Positions 44,275 through 53,533 are shown, numbered from the stretch's first letter. The stretch: 64,000 nucleotides of DNA from Thauera chlorobenzoica (GCF_001922305.1 NZ_CP018839.1:2790001-2854000), one strand, 5' to 3'. The notes: generated by a model not told the origin, from the sequence alone. A program made the numbers and translations.

Positions 44275-45939
44275 ATGAATGCAAAGGGGGGGCAGGCCCG
44301 AGTGCGCCTGCAGGGGTCGACGCTGACATCGACGGCCGTGGTGATCGCAGCCCTGATCGCCGCACCGGTATTGTCGGTCTTTTCCAACGTCTTCATCGGT
44401 GGCACCAGCGCCACCTGGTCGCACCTGGCGGACACGGTACTGGGCGAGTTCCTGTTCAATACCGTGGTGCTGTGCATCGGCGTCGGCCTGGGCGTGGCCT
44501 CGATCGGAATCACCACCGCCTGGCTGACGACGATGCTCGATTTTCCCGGGCGGCGCTTTTTCGAATGGGCGCTGGTGTTGCCGCTGGCGGTACCGGCCTA
44601 CGTGATGGCCTACGTCTATACCGACTTCCTGCAGTACGTCGGGCCGGTGCAGACGTGGCTGCGCGATACCTTCGAGTGGGGACGTGGAGATTACTGGTTT
44701 CCGGACGTGCGCACGGTGGGCGGGGCGGTGGCGATGTTCATGTTCGTCCTGTACCCCTACGTATACATGATCGCGCGCGCGGCTTTCCTCGAGCGCGCCG
44801 GTGGCATGCTCGAAGCCGGACGCTCGCTCGGGCTCGGCCCCTGGAGGTCGTTCTTCCGCGTCTCGCTGCCGCTGGCGCGGCCCGCCGTGGTTGCCGGCAC
44901 GGCGCTGGCCCTGATGGAAACCCTGGCCGATTTCGGCACCGTGTCCTATTTCGGGGTGCAGACCTTCACCACCGGGATCTACCGTGCCTGGTTCTCGCTC
45001 GGCGACCGTATCGCCGCCGCCCAGCTGTCGGCCGCACTGCTCGCTTTCGTCGTCGTCGTGCTGACGCTCGAACGCATCAGCCGGGGGCGCGCACGCTTCA
45101 ACAACACCTCGCGCCAGCACAGCCTTCCCGTGCGCCAGCGCCTGCCTTCGGCGCTCGGCCTGCTCGCCGCGTTTGCCTGCTTCATGCCCTTGCTGCTCGG
45201 CTTCCTGCTGCCCGGCGCGCTCCTGCTGGAGATGGCGTTTCTCGACGGCGATGCCCAGTTCGGTCCGCGCTTCGTGCACCTGGCGCGCAACAGCTTCGTC
45301 CTTGCCGCGCTGACGGCCCTGATCGCGGTGCTGCTTGCGATCGTCCTCGGCTATGCCGCGCGCCTGGCGCGCTCGCGCCTGCCGCAGGCGCTGAACCGGG
45401 TGGTCGGGCTGGGCTATGCGGTGCCCGGCTCGGTGATCGCGGTCGGGGTGCTGATTCCGCTGACGCGCCTGGACAACTGGCTTGCCCAGTCCTGGGAGGC
45501 GCTGTTCGGCACCAACCCGGGGCTGCTGCTGACCGGCGGCATCGCTGCCCTGTTGTACGCCTACCTGGCGCGCTTTCTCGCCGTGGCACTGCAGACCGTC
45601 GAATCCAGCCTGGGCAAGATCACGCCGAGCATGGACGATGCGTCGCGCAGCCTGGGGTTCGGCCGCTGGGCGACGCTGCGCCGGGTGCATGTGCCGATGC
45701 TGCGCGGGAGCCTGCTCACCGCCGGCCTGCTGGTGTTCGTCGATGTGATGAAGGAGTTGCCGGCGACGCTGGTGATCCGGCCGTTCAACTTCGACACCCT
45801 GGCCACCCAGGCCCACACCCTGGCTTCGGACGAGCGCCTGGCCGAAGCGTCCACCGCGGCGCTGATCATCGTCGCGGTCGGCCTGCTGCCGATGATCCTG
45901 ATCTCGCGTCAGATCCTCGCCGTCCGGCGCAGGGCCTGA
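44275..45939 (+). CDS. fbpB: Fe(III) ABC transporter permease
   Basis: A 554-aa permease with two fused halves, each with about six helices and an EAA-loop: EAGRSLGLGPWRSFFRVSLPLARP in the first half, DDASRSLGFGRWATLRRVHVPMLR in the second. It carries iron from FbpA across the inner membrane with FbpC. ATG 44275 follows an ACGGAAACGGA. The longer frame to 44158 crosses the promoter. A hairpin follows. Confidence 0.92.
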   Translation: MNAKGGQARVRLQGSTLTSTAVVIAALIAAPVLSVFSNVFIGGTSATWSHLADTVLGEFLFNTVVLCIGVGLGVASIGITTAWLTTMLDFPGRRFFEWALVLPLAVPAYVMAYVYTDFLQYVGPVQTWLRDTFEWGRGDYWFPDVRTVGGAVAMFMFVLYPYVYMIARAAFLERAGGMLEAGRSLGLGPWRSFFRVSLPLARPAVVAGTALALMETLADFGTVSYFGVQTFTTGIYRAWFSLGDRIAAAQLSAALLAFVVVVLTLERISRGRARFNNTSRQHSLPVRQRLPSALGLLAAFACFMPLLLGFLLPGALLLEMAFLDGDAQFGPRFVHLARNSFVLAALTALIAVLLAIVLGYAARLARSRLPQALNRVVGLGYAVPGSVIAVGVLIPLTRLDNWLAQSWEALFGTNPGLLLTGGIAALLYAYLARFLAVALQTVESSLGKITPSMDDASRSLGFGRWATLRRVHVPMLRGSLLTAGLLVFVDVMKELPATLVIRPFNFDTLATQAHTLASDERLAEASTAALIIVAVGLLPMILISRQILAVRRRA

Positions 45940-45951
45940 AGCCGCCTGGGG

Positions 45952-45974
45952 ACGGCTTCCCCGGGGGAAGCCGT
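45952..45974 (+). terminator. Hairpin after fbpB
   Basis: ACGGCTTCCC (45952-45961) pairs with GGGAAGCCGT (45965-45974). No clear T tract, so a weak terminator or message-end hairpin. Confidence 0.5.
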
Positions 45975-46101
45975 GTCCGCGCCGAAGCCGGGCCGGGGAG
46001 GGCGGCTTCGCGCCGCACTGCCGGTACCGTGCGCCGCCACTGGGTAGACGGGCGGCGCTGGATAAACGGACGGCGTTTCAATCCCGGCGTGTTCACGGAA
46101 A

Positions 46102-46132
46102 CGGCCCCCGCATCCGGAAGACGCGGGGGCCG
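46102..46132. terminator. Hairpin after fbpA
   Basis: CGGCCCCCGC (46102-46111) and GCGGGGGCCG (46123-46132) form a strong stem 50 bp past the fbpA stop and also face fbpB. It has no strong T run. Confidence 0.5.
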
Positions 46133-46181
46133 CTGCGCTCGTCGCCCCGCCGCTGCGGGCAGGGCCGATCAGACGCGATGC

Positions 46182-47195
46182 TCAGCGGTAGCCGGCGCGG
46201 TCGTAGACACGCTGGGCTTCGGCCACGGTCGCGGCGAGTTCGCCGATCGGCAGCGTGTCGGCCTTGAATTCACCGAGCTTGTTCAGCGCCGCATTGTCCA
46301 CCTTGATGCCGGGCACCACCGGCCATTCGTTGTTGCCGTTGGCGAAATAGGTTTGCGCTTCGTCCGAGGCCAGGTACTCGAGGAACTTGACCGCAGCCTC
46401 CTTGTTCGGGGCGTGCTTGAGCATGCCGGCGCCGGAAATGTTGATGTGGGTGCCCCAGGTGGCCTGGTTCGGCCACACCGCCTTCACTTTGGCGATCACG
46501 GCCTGGTCTTCGGGTTTGTTCGAATTCATCAGGCGGGCAAAATAATAGCTGTTGGCGATCGCCACACCGCATTCCCCGGCCGCAACGGCGCGGATCTGGT
46601 CGGTGTCGCCGCCCTTGGGCGCGCGCGCGAAGTTGGCCACTACGCCGCTCGCCCATTTTTCGGTCGCCTCGGCACCGTTGTGCTTGATCATCGCCGCGCC
46701 CAGCGACAGGTTGTAGGGGTGGCTGCCGGAGCGGGTGCAGACCTGGCCTTTCAGCGCCGGCTCGGCGAGCTGCTCGTAAGTCTGGACCTGCTCGGCCTTC
46801 ACCATCTCCGGGTTGAACACGATGATGCGGGCGCGGGTGGAGTAGGAGAACCAGTTGTCGGCACGCAGATGGGCGGGGATGCGGGCTTCCAGCGTGGCCG
46901 ACTTCACCGCCTGGAAAATGCCGAGTTCATCGGCCTTGGCCAGGCGCGAAGCGTCGACGGTGATGAAGATGTCGGCCGGGCTGTTGGCGCCTTCGGTGCG
47001 TACGCGCTCGAGCAGTTCGTCTTCCTTGGCTTCGATGCGATTGATCTTGATGCCGGTCTGCTTGGTGAAGTTGCCGTAGAGCTGCTCGTCCGTCTGGTAA
47101 TGGCGGGCGGAATAGATGTTGAGCTCGGCAGCGGTGGCGACGCTGGTCAATCCGATGGCGGACAGCAGGGAAGCGAGGACAGCTTTCTTGATCAT
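46182..47195 (-). CDS. fbpA: Fe(III)-binding periplasmic protein
   Basis: A 337-aa periplasmic binding protein (FbpA/FutA class). The signal peptide is MIKKAVLASLLSAIGLTSVATA. The mature start ELNIYSARHYQTDEQLY has the iron-ligand His/Tyr region, and GECGVAIANSYYFARL carries the paired tyrosines typical of Fe(III) ligands. ATG 47195 is chosen for the signal peptide. It is convergent with fbpB, so the transporter is three separate transcripts. Confidence 0.93.
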   Translation of the reverse strand: MIKKAVLASLLSAIGLTSVATAAELNIYSARHYQTDEQLYGNFTKQTGIKINRIEAKEDELLERVRTEGANSPADIFITVDASRLAKADELGIFQAVKSATLEARIPAHLRADNWFSYSTRARIIVFNPEMVKAEQVQTYEQLAEPALKGQVCTRSGSHPYNLSLGAAMIKHNGAEATEKWASGVVANFARAPKGGDTDQIRAVAAGECGVAIANSYYFARLMNSNKPEDQAVIAKVKAVWPNQATWGTHINISGAGMLKHAPNKEAAVKFLEYLASDEAQTYFANGNNEWPVVPGIKVDNAALNKLGEFKADTLPIGELAATVAEAQRVYDRAGYR

Positions 47196-47240
47196 GGTTG
47201 GTAGCCTTTGGCGAGTGATGGCGGGGTGATTTCTGGGCGT

Positions 47241-47283
47241 TGATATTAACGATAAAGATTTGCAGTTGCAAATAGTTCGCATT
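47241..47283. promoter_or_regulatory. Putative Fur site between fbpA and the DUF2325 gene
   Basis: An AT-rich stretch with GATATTAACGATAAAG (47242-47257) and TTGCAAATAGTTCGCATT (47266-47283). The minus strand reads AATGCGAACTATTTGCA, similar to the AATGCGA segment at the fbpC/fbpB promoter. It could control both directions. Confidence 0.42.
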
Positions 47284-47326
47284 CGGTGCAGGATTAATGG
47301 GAACTGTTCTCAAATAAGAGGTTTGC

Positions 47327-47656
47327 ATGAATGCACTGCTCGTTGGGGCCGACCGGCTCGGCAACATTCCCGATGTGCTCCGCACCTTCGGCATCCGGAT
47401 CGCTGCGCATGTGAGCGGGCGCGATACCACCCACCAGCGGCGGAGCGCGCCGCTGCCGGCAGGCATCGGCGTGGTGATCCTGTTTACCGACTTCATCGGC
47501 CATAACGTCATGCAGCGCTTCCGCGACGCGGCCAGTCGCGAGGGGGTCATGGTGGTGTGCTGCCGGCGCTCGACCTGCGCGCTGCAGCAGGCGTTGGGAA
47601 AGCGTCTGGGCGAGGCATGTGCGGACTGCGCGGCCCCCTGCCGTCGCCGTCAGTGA
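47327..47656 (+). CDS. DUF2325 family protein
   Basis: A 109-aa protein of the DUF2325 type: an N-terminal alpha/beta segment (MNALLVGADRLGNIPDVL), then VVILFTDFIGHNVMQRF, and a cysteine-rich C-terminus with VVCCRRSTC, CADC and a final CRRR. The cysteines suggest metal or thiol chemistry. It diverges from fbpA across a Fur-like site, so an iron-linked role is likely but unproven. Confidence 0.75.
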   Translation: MNALLVGADRLGNIPDVLRTFGIRIAAHVSGRDTTHQRRSAPLPAGIGVVILFTDFIGHNVMQRFRDAASREGVMVVCCRRSTCALQQALGKRLGEACADCAAPCRRRQ

Positions 47657-47718
47657 ACGCGGCGCCGGCAGGAGCAGGAAGGATGTGAGAGTGGTGCCGG
47701 AGCGCGCCGCGGGCGCGC

Positions 47719-48291
47719 TCAGTGGGTGCCGAGCAGGGCCCCGGATGCGCTCAAGCTGTGGTCATCCCCGAGCAGGCGGCGGGCGCCGTTGAAGCGCTGC
47801 GACCAGTAGCGCGAGGCGATGCTTTCCACCCGGACTTCGCCGCCGGAAGACGGCGCATGGACGAAGCGGCCGTCGCCCAGGTAAATGCCGACGTGCGAAA
47901 AGGCACGGCGCATCGTGTTGAAGAACACGAGATCACCGGGCTTGAGTTCCTGGCGGCCGATGCGGTCGCCCAGCGTGGCCATTTCGCGCGCCGTGCGTGG
48001 CAGGTCGAGGCCGACCGCGTTGCGGAACGCGTTCAGCACCAGGCCGCTGCAGTCGAGCCCGGTCGAGGGTGAGGTGCCGCCGAAGCGGTAGCGGATCCCG
48101 AGGTAGGACAGTGCTTCATCGACAAGCTGCTCGGCGGCGGTGGCGTATTCATCCAGAGCCGAAACTGCGATCGCCGTATCCTGGTTCGCCGGGCCGGCCT
48201 GGGTCGCGTGGGCGACGGGGGACAGCAAAAGGGCGAGGGCGAGGAGGAGGGGCCGGGAAAGCATTCGGCGCAATATACGCAAGCGTTTCAA
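47719..48291 (-). CDS. NlpC/P60 cysteine peptidase
   Basis: A 190-aa exported C40-family peptidase acting on peptidoglycan peptides. The signal peptide ends near VAHA. The catalytic triad is visible: Cys in GLDCSGLV, His in SHVGIYLG and a polar third residue in FVHAPSSGG. It has no extra cell-wall-binding domain. It stands alone on the minus strand. Confidence 0.9.
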   Translation of the reverse strand: MKRLRILRRMLSRPLLLALALLLSPVAHATQAGPANQDTAIAVSALDEYATAAEQLVDEALSYLGIRYRFGGTSPSTGLDCSGLVLNAFRNAVGLDLPRTAREMATLGDRIGRQELKPGDLVFFNTMRRAFSHVGIYLGDGRFVHAPSSGGEVRVESIASRYWSQRFNGARRLLGDDHSLSASGALLGTH

Positions 48292-48408
48292 GGATGTAAA
48301 TGGAAAAAGCGACTTCGAAGCGGGTTCCCTGAATGGACCTTCAGTGTCGGAGCGCGGGAACGCCGGCCCCTCGCCGGTGCGGGGTGTGCCGCAGCGGCGC
48401 TGCTGCGC

Positions 48409-49050
48409 TCAGAGACTCCACTTCTGCCGGGATGCCCGCTCGATGTCCGCAAGCGCCCGCGGGGTCGCTGCGCCGAGCGTCAGCGCGCGCGCCTGGGCGG
48501 CGAGGAGGAGCTGGGCGATCGCCCAGGCGTCGCCCAGGGCATGGTGGCGCTGGAAGGTTTCGATGCCGAAGCTGCTCATCCAGTCGGCGAGGCGGGCCGG
48601 GCGCGCGAAGCGGTCCTGGAACAGGGCGGGCAGGATGAAGTAGAGATCGATCCACGGCAGCTCGGGAGTGATCCCGAGGTGGGCCTGGAGGGCGCGCTCG
48701 AGCATGCTGCGGTTGAAGCCCGCATTGAATGCGATCAGCGGCGAGTTGGCGAACAGGCTGAACAGGCCTGCGAGGGCATCGGCCGGCGCGGGCTGGAGCG
48801 GTGCATAGTAGGCGTCCTGGGGATGAATCAGCCCGCCATCGACCGCCAGGCCACCAACCGCCAGCAGGCGGTCGGAATCCAGGTCGAGCCCGGTGGCCTC
48901 GGTGTTGACGACCGCATAGCGGGTCTCGAAATGCGGGCGGTCGAGTTCGGGCGGGGGCAGCTGCCGCCATTGCCTGAGCCGGGACTGTGCTTCCGCGCTC
49001 AGCGGCGGCTGGTTGCCGCGCGCGGCAATGAGGCGCGACAGCCAGCTCAT
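48409..49050 (-). CDS. 3'-5' exonuclease, DnaQ/PolC-epsilon type
   Basis: A 213-aa DEDD-family exonuclease. Exo I is VVNTEATGLDLDSD, where the usual first Asp of D-x-E is Asn; Exo II lies in LIAFNAGFNRSML, where Asn replaces the usual His-Asp; Exo III is HHALGDAWA, with H and D present. Two expected acidic residues are therefore changed, so activity is uncertain. The start overlaps the DUF294 gene stop by ATGA, an arrangement common for this pair. Confidence 0.8.
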   Translation of the reverse strand: MSWLSRLIAARGNQPPLSAEAQSRLRQWRQLPPPELDRPHFETRYAVVNTEATGLDLDSDRLLAVGGLAVDGGLIHPQDAYYAPLQPAPADALAGLFSLFANSPLIAFNAGFNRSMLERALQAHLGITPELPWIDLYFILPALFQDRFARPARLADWMSSFGIETFQRHHALGDAWAIAQLLLAAQARALTLGAATPRALADIERASRQKWSL

Positions 49051-50945
49051 AGCTGATAGTCCAGCTTGAGCCGCAATTGCAGCTTGCGCGCCTGACGGAA
49101 CGCTTCCTTCAGGATGCGGCGGTCGAGTTCGTTGAGGGTGTCGGGGTCGATGCGGTTGTCGCCCGGTGCGTCGTGCTCGGTTTCCAGGTGCTGGGCGCGC
49201 AGGCGCAGCAGCTGGATGAAGTGGAAACCGTCGATGATCGCGGCCACCTCCTCGGCGCTGACGCCCATCTTCACGCTGGCTTGGCGCAGGCGCTGCACCG
49301 TGCTGCTGGAGTCGACCCCGGTGCGTAGCGCGAGGATGCGCGCGACATCGACGAACAGGCGCGCGCCGGATTTCTTGAGGTCGATGCAGCCGTCGTCCTC
49401 GAGGACGAAATCGCGGATCCGCCCCAGCGGTGGCATTACCTGCAAGGCGTTGACCGCCATCATCCGCAGGAAGGCGGAATTGCCCTTGACCGTCTTGTTG
49501 AGCCAGCTGCGCAGCTGGTCGCCGAGCTGCTCGTTGCCGTACAGGACACGGAAATCGAAGAAGATCGAAGCGTTGAGCAGGGCCTGGGGGTCGGGCTCGC
49601 GAATCCAGGCGCCGAAGCGCGATTTCCATTCTGCGGGGGTCAGGCACAGCTCGGGGTTGCTGGCCATGATGTTGCCTTTGCACAGGGGAAAGCCACAGGC
49701 GGCCAGATTGTGGTTGACCGTCTTCGCGAACTCGATCAGGCGCCGCCGGATCGGCTCGCCGTCCTGGCGCTCGGGGCTGCGCCAGATAATGCCGTTGTCC
49801 TGGTCGGTGGACAGCGTCTGCTCGTGCCGGCCTTCCGAGCCGAACGCGATCCAGCCGAAGTCGATGCCGACCAGATCGTGTTCTTCGAGGGCGAGGCCGA
49901 TGATGCGCCGGGTCAGGGCGTCGTTGAGTGCGGAGATGAACTGGGTGAGCTGTTCGGCGCCGATGCCCTGGGCGATCAGGTTGAGCGCGAGCTGGCGGAT
50001 GTCCCGGCTCGCGCGCTGCAGCGCCGCGATGTCGGCGGCGTTTTCGATGCCGGCGCGGATCTGGCGCAGGCTGATGCGCTGCAGGGCGAACAGATCGCGC
50101 TCGGACACCACGCCCTTGAGCCGGTTTTCGGTGTCCACGACCAGCAGGTGGCGCACGCCGTGGGTCGCCATCTCGAGTGCCGCATCGTAGGCCGACGCGG
50201 TGGCGGCGAGCTGGTGGGGGTTGGCGGTCATCAGTTCGCCGATCGGGCGCGAGAGGTCGAACCCGGCCAGGATCACCCGCGGCAGCAGGTCGCTCTGGGT
50301 CAGGACGCCGACCGGATGGCGCTCGTCGTCGACGACGACCATGCATCCGAGGCGCTGCAGGTCCATCTGCTCGAGCGCGCTGCGGGTCGACGTCTCCGGG
50401 GTGACGAACACCGGCGCCTTCTTGACCAACTGGCCGAGCGGAGTGGTCATGGTCTGCTGTTCGGCCGCACGCTGGGCGAAGGTGGTCTGCAGCTGCTGAC
50501 GGGACTGGGTCAGCAGGCTGGCGATGTACTGGGTGCAGAACAGGTGGAACACCGGGCTCATCTGCATCAGCTGGAGGAACTCGTCGGCACTGATCTGGTA
50601 GCAGAAGCTGTCTTCGGCCGCGGTGTAGGCGTTGGTCGAGGGCCGACGTGCCGAGATCGCGCCGATCGGAAAGCATTCGCCCGGCCCCAGCGACAGGCTG
50701 GCATATTCGGTAACGACGGCGGCACCAGTCTGGCGCGCCTGCACCTTGCCCCGCTGCACGATGTAGAAATGCCTCGGAACGCCCATTTCGGGCGTCAGGA
50801 TGTCGGCGCCGCGCGGGTGGAAGGCGAGCACCGCATGCTCGGCGAGAAAGGCGAGCGCTTCGGCCTCCATGCGATTGAACGGAGAGAAGTTGCGCAGGAA
50901 ATCCGTGCTGGCGCCCACCAGCAGATCGGTAGCAAGAGAGCTCAT
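49047..50945 (-). CDS. DUF294/CBS/cNMP-domain nucleotidyltransferase-like protein
   Basis: A 632-aa signal-transduction protein. Domain order: cyclic-nucleotide-binding domain (about 20-140, with GPGECFPIGAISARR), two CBS domains (about 175-290, with QRLGCMVVVDDERHPVGVL), DUF294 nucleotidyltransferase (about 330-470, with GSEGRHEQTLSTDQD) and a helical DUF294 C-terminal part. It resembles GlnD-type enzymes and may sense nucleotides or respiration state. It is coupled to the exonuclease gene. Confidence 0.9.
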   Translation of the reverse strand: MSSLATDLLVGASTDFLRNFSPFNRMEAEALAFLAEHAVLAFHPRGADILTPEMGVPRHFYIVQRGKVQARQTGAAVVTEYASLSLGPGECFPIGAISARRPSTNAYTAAEDSFCYQISADEFLQLMQMSPVFHLFCTQYIASLLTQSRQQLQTTFAQRAAEQQTMTTPLGQLVKKAPVFVTPETSTRSALEQMDLQRLGCMVVVDDERHPVGVLTQSDLLPRVILAGFDLSRPIGELMTANPHQLAATASAYDAALEMATHGVRHLLVVDTENRLKGVVSERDLFALQRISLRQIRAGIENAADIAALQRASRDIRQLALNLIAQGIGAEQLTQFISALNDALTRRIIGLALEEHDLVGIDFGWIAFGSEGRHEQTLSTDQDNGIIWRSPERQDGEPIRRRLIEFAKTVNHNLAACGFPLCKGNIMASNPELCLTPAEWKSRFGAWIREPDPQALLNASIFFDFRVLYGNEQLGDQLRSWLNKTVKGNSAFLRMMAVNALQVMPPLGRIRDFVLEDDGCIDLKKSGARLFVDVARILALRTGVDSSSTVQRLRQASVKMGVSAEEVAAIIDGFHFIQLLRLRAQHLETEHDAPGDNRIDPDTLNELDRRILKEAFRQARKLQLRLKLDYQL

Positions 50946-50960
50946 TGGCAGAGGCCGTCT

Positions 50961-52424
50961 TCAGAGTACTTCGGCGGCATGGTCGGCGAGGCGTGAGCGC
51001 TCGCCGCGCTGCAAGGTGATATGGCCGGAATGGGCCCAGCCCTTGAAGCGGTCGACGACGAAGGTCAGGCCGGACGAACCTTCGGTCAGATAAGGGGTGT
51101 CGATCTGGGCGATGTTGCCCATGCACACCACCTTGGTGCCGGGGCCGGCGCGGGTGATGAGGGTTTTCATCTGTTTCGGCGTGAGGTTCTGCGCTTCGTC
51201 GATGATCAGGAACTTGTTCAGGAAGGTGCGCCCACGCATGAAGTTCAGGCTCTTGATCTTGATCCGGCTGCGGATCAGGTCGCGCGTGGCCGCCCGCCCC
51301 CAGTCGCCGCCTTCGCCGGTGGTGCCGTTGAGCACGTCGAGGTTGTCTTCGAGCGCGCCCATCCACGGCGCCATCTTCTCTTCTTCGGTGCCGGGCAGGA
51401 AGCCGATGTCCTCGCCTACCGGGACGGTGACGCGGGTCATGATGACTTCGCTGTAGCGCTTCGATTCCAGGGTCTGGGTCAGGCCCGCGGCAAGCGTCAG
51501 CAGGGTCTTGCCGGTGCCGGCCTGGCCGAGCAGGGTGACGAAGTCGATCTCCGGGTTCATCAGCAGGTTCAGCGCGCAGTTCTGCTCGCGGTTGCGTGCG
51601 GTGATTCCCCAGATGTTGTTCTTGCTGTGGCTGTAATCGACCAGGGTCTCCAGCACCACGCTGCGCCCGTCCTTTTCCTTCACCCAGGCCTGCAGCGGGT
51701 TGTCGCCGTCCTGGAAAACGAACTCGTTGACCAGCAGGTCGGGGGTGAGCGGGCCGCTGAGCCGGTAATAGGTGTGGCCTTCCTCCTTCCACGACTCCAT
51801 GCCGCGGCCGTGGGTATCCCAGAAGTCGGCCGGCAGCTCGAGGGTGCCCGAGTACAGCAGGTCGCTGTCCTCGAGCACCTTGTCGTTGAAGTAATCCTGC
51901 GCGGCAAGGCCGAGGGCACGGGCCTTGATGCGCATGTTGATGTCCTTGGAGACGAGGATCACCTCGCGCCCGGGGAACTTGTCGACCAGATGCATCACCA
52001 CGGCGAGGATCTGGTTGTCGCCGCGCGCAGTGGGCAGGGCCGCGGGCAGGCGCACGTCGATCGCTTCGGTCTGCAGGTGCAGGCGGCCGCTGGCCTGGCC
52101 GTGGGAGAGGGTTCCGAGCGCGATCCCATTCTCGATGCCGTCGACGGCCGAACTGACGATCTCGTCGAGCATGCGGCTGGCCTGGCGGGTATTGCGCGCG
52201 ACTTCGCTGGTGCCCTTCTTGTTGTTGTCCAGTTCCTCCAGCGTCATGATCGGCACGTAGAGGTCGTGCTCCTCGAAGCGGAACAGGCTGGTGGGGTCGT
52301 GCATCAGCACGTTGGTGTCGAGGACGAAGAGCTTGCAGGGGGGATGCTTCCCGTGCGTGCCGCGTTTCGCTGTCGAAGCGCTGGCGGAAGTCGGGGCGGA
52401 GGCGGTCTTGCGGGTCGCGGGCAT
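50961..52424 (-). CDS. PhoH-family ATPase with N-terminal PIN domain
   Basis: A 487-aa PhoH2-type protein. An N-terminal PIN RNase domain has FVLDTNVLMHD and the acid-rich segment VSKDINMRIKARALG. The C-terminal PhoH ATPase has Walker A GQAGTGKT and Walker B FLIIDEAQNL. It is thought to unwind and cut RNA. ATG 52424 is chosen; the longer frame overlaps bcp. Confidence 0.92.
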   Translation of the reverse strand: MPATRKTASAPTSASASTAKRGTHGKHPPCKLFVLDTNVLMHDPTSLFRFEEHDLYVPIMTLEELDNNKKGTSEVARNTRQASRMLDEIVSSAVDGIENGIALGTLSHGQASGRLHLQTEAIDVRLPAALPTARGDNQILAVVMHLVDKFPGREVILVSKDINMRIKARALGLAAQDYFNDKVLEDSDLLYSGTLELPADFWDTHGRGMESWKEEGHTYYRLSGPLTPDLLVNEFVFQDGDNPLQAWVKEKDGRSVVLETLVDYSHSKNNIWGITARNREQNCALNLLMNPEIDFVTLLGQAGTGKTLLTLAAGLTQTLESKRYSEVIMTRVTVPVGEDIGFLPGTEEEKMAPWMGALEDNLDVLNGTTGEGGDWGRAATRDLIRSRIKIKSLNFMRGRTFLNKFLIIDEAQNLTPKQMKTLITRAGPGTKVVCMGNIAQIDTPYLTEGSSGLTFVVDRFKGWAHSGHITLQRGERSRLADHAAEVL

Positions 52425-52474
52425 GTCGGAGCGGTCCGGTGAGGCAGCCGGGGCTGCGGAAACAGGGAATGCGG

Positions 52475-52930
52475 TTACAGCGCCTGCGCGGCGGCGAGCA
52501 CTTCCTCGGCATGGCCGGGCACTTTCACCCCGCGCCACGCGCGGGCGATGTTGCCTTCGGCGTCGATCAGGAAGGTGCTGCGTTCGATGCCGCGCGATTG
52601 CTTGCCGTACATGTTCTTCAGCTTCATCACGCCGAAGGCTTCGCAGGCCGTCTCTTCAGGGTCGGAGATCAGCTCGAAAGGCAGCTCGAGCTTGGCCTTG
52701 AAACTTTCGTGGCTTTTCAGGCTGTCGCGGCTGACGCCGAACACCGTGCAGCCTGCCGCGCTGAAGGTGGCGTGGAGGCTGCCGAAATCACGTGTTTCGT
52801 TGGTACAGCCCGGGGTGTTGTCCTTGGGATAGAAGTAGATCACCAGCTTGCGTCCGCGCAGTGCGGACAGGGTGACGGTGTTGCCGCCGGTGGCGGGAAG
52901 ACTGAAGTCGGGGGCGGGAGTTGTGCTCAA
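52475..52930 (-). CDS. bcp: Thioredoxin-dependent peroxiredoxin (Bcp/PrxQ)
   Basis: A 151-aa peroxiredoxin. The peroxidatic Cys lies in YPKDNTPGCTNE. The position normally holding the resolving Cys five residues later (CTxE-x2-C) is Phe/Gly, so it belongs to the 1-Cys-like group or resolves elsewhere. TTG 52930 is the best start: it has AGGAGA eight bases upstream and gives the usual Bcp length, while the ATG at 53074 adds unrelated sequence. Confidence 0.88.
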   Translation of the reverse strand: MSTTPAPDFSLPATGGNTVTLSALRGRKLVIYFYPKDNTPGCTNETRDFGSLHATFSAAGCTVFGVSRDSLKSHESFKAKLELPFELISDPEETACEAFGVMKLKNMYGKQSRGIERSTFLIDAEGNIARAWRGVKVPGHAEEVLAAAQAL

Positions 52931-53143
52931 GTCCGGTCTCTCCTGCGAAGTTATCCTGCGTGGCCTCGGCCGCCGGATTGCCATGCGGGTCGATTTACCC
53001 GCAGTGGCAAGAGCGAGGGGCGAGGGCGAACTCGGTCCGTGGCCAGAGTAGCCGAAGCGCATGCGCGCTGACAATGCCCGGCGCCGCGCCGCCGCGGCGG
53101 TGCGTGCGCGGAGGCGGGCTGTGGGGGTGGCTGCGGGGGTGCG

Positions 53144-53533
53144 TCACGCGGCCCGCTCGTGGAGCAGCGCCAAGGCGACGGCGCGGCCTTCGCCGACCAG
53201 GATGTTGTAGGTCCGGCAGGCCGCGGCGAAATCCATGAACTCGAAGCCGATGCGCGCCTCGACCAGCGGGCGCAGCAGCTGCGGCTGAGGGAAGCGCTGG
53301 CGGCGGCCGGTGCCGACGATCAGGATCTGCGCCCCGAGCCCGGCGGCCGTGGCCAGGTCGGCTTCGGTGAGGCCGGTCAGGTCGCCGCCGGCCGCCGGCG
53401 CCCAGTCCGTGACAATGCGGCTGGCGGTGAGCAGGAGGTTGCCCTCGTGGCGTTGCTTGTCGATCATCACGTGGTCGTCGCCGTAACCGGTGACGACGTG
53501 GGTGTTGGCGGGGTTGTCGAGGTAGAGCTTCAT
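53144..53533 (-). CDS. Mth938-like domain protein (DUF498)
   Basis: A 129-aa protein of the Mth938/DUF498 fold. Typical segments are GLGAQILIVGTGRRQRFP and FMDFAAACRTYNILVGEGR. The family has no defined enzyme role and is related to a subunit of respiratory complex I assembly factors in eukaryotes. ATG 53533 starts the conserved part; the frame to 53644 is Pro/Ser-rich and implausible. Confidence 0.85.
   Translation of the reverse strand: MKLYLDNPANTHVVTGYGDDHVMIDKQRHEGNLLLTASRIVTDWAPAAGGDLTGLTEADLATAAGLGAQILIVGTGRRQRFPQPQLLRPLVEARIGFEFMDFAAACRTYNILVGEGRAVALALLHERAA

Noticed and set aside
48409..52512. A single 1367-codon open frame on the minus strand spanning phoH, the DUF294 gene and the exonuclease
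   Set aside because: Only its last 213 codons are a real protein (the exonuclease). The upstream part is Arg/Pro/Ala-rich, has no domain, and overlaps two well-supported genes in other frames; high GC removes stops.
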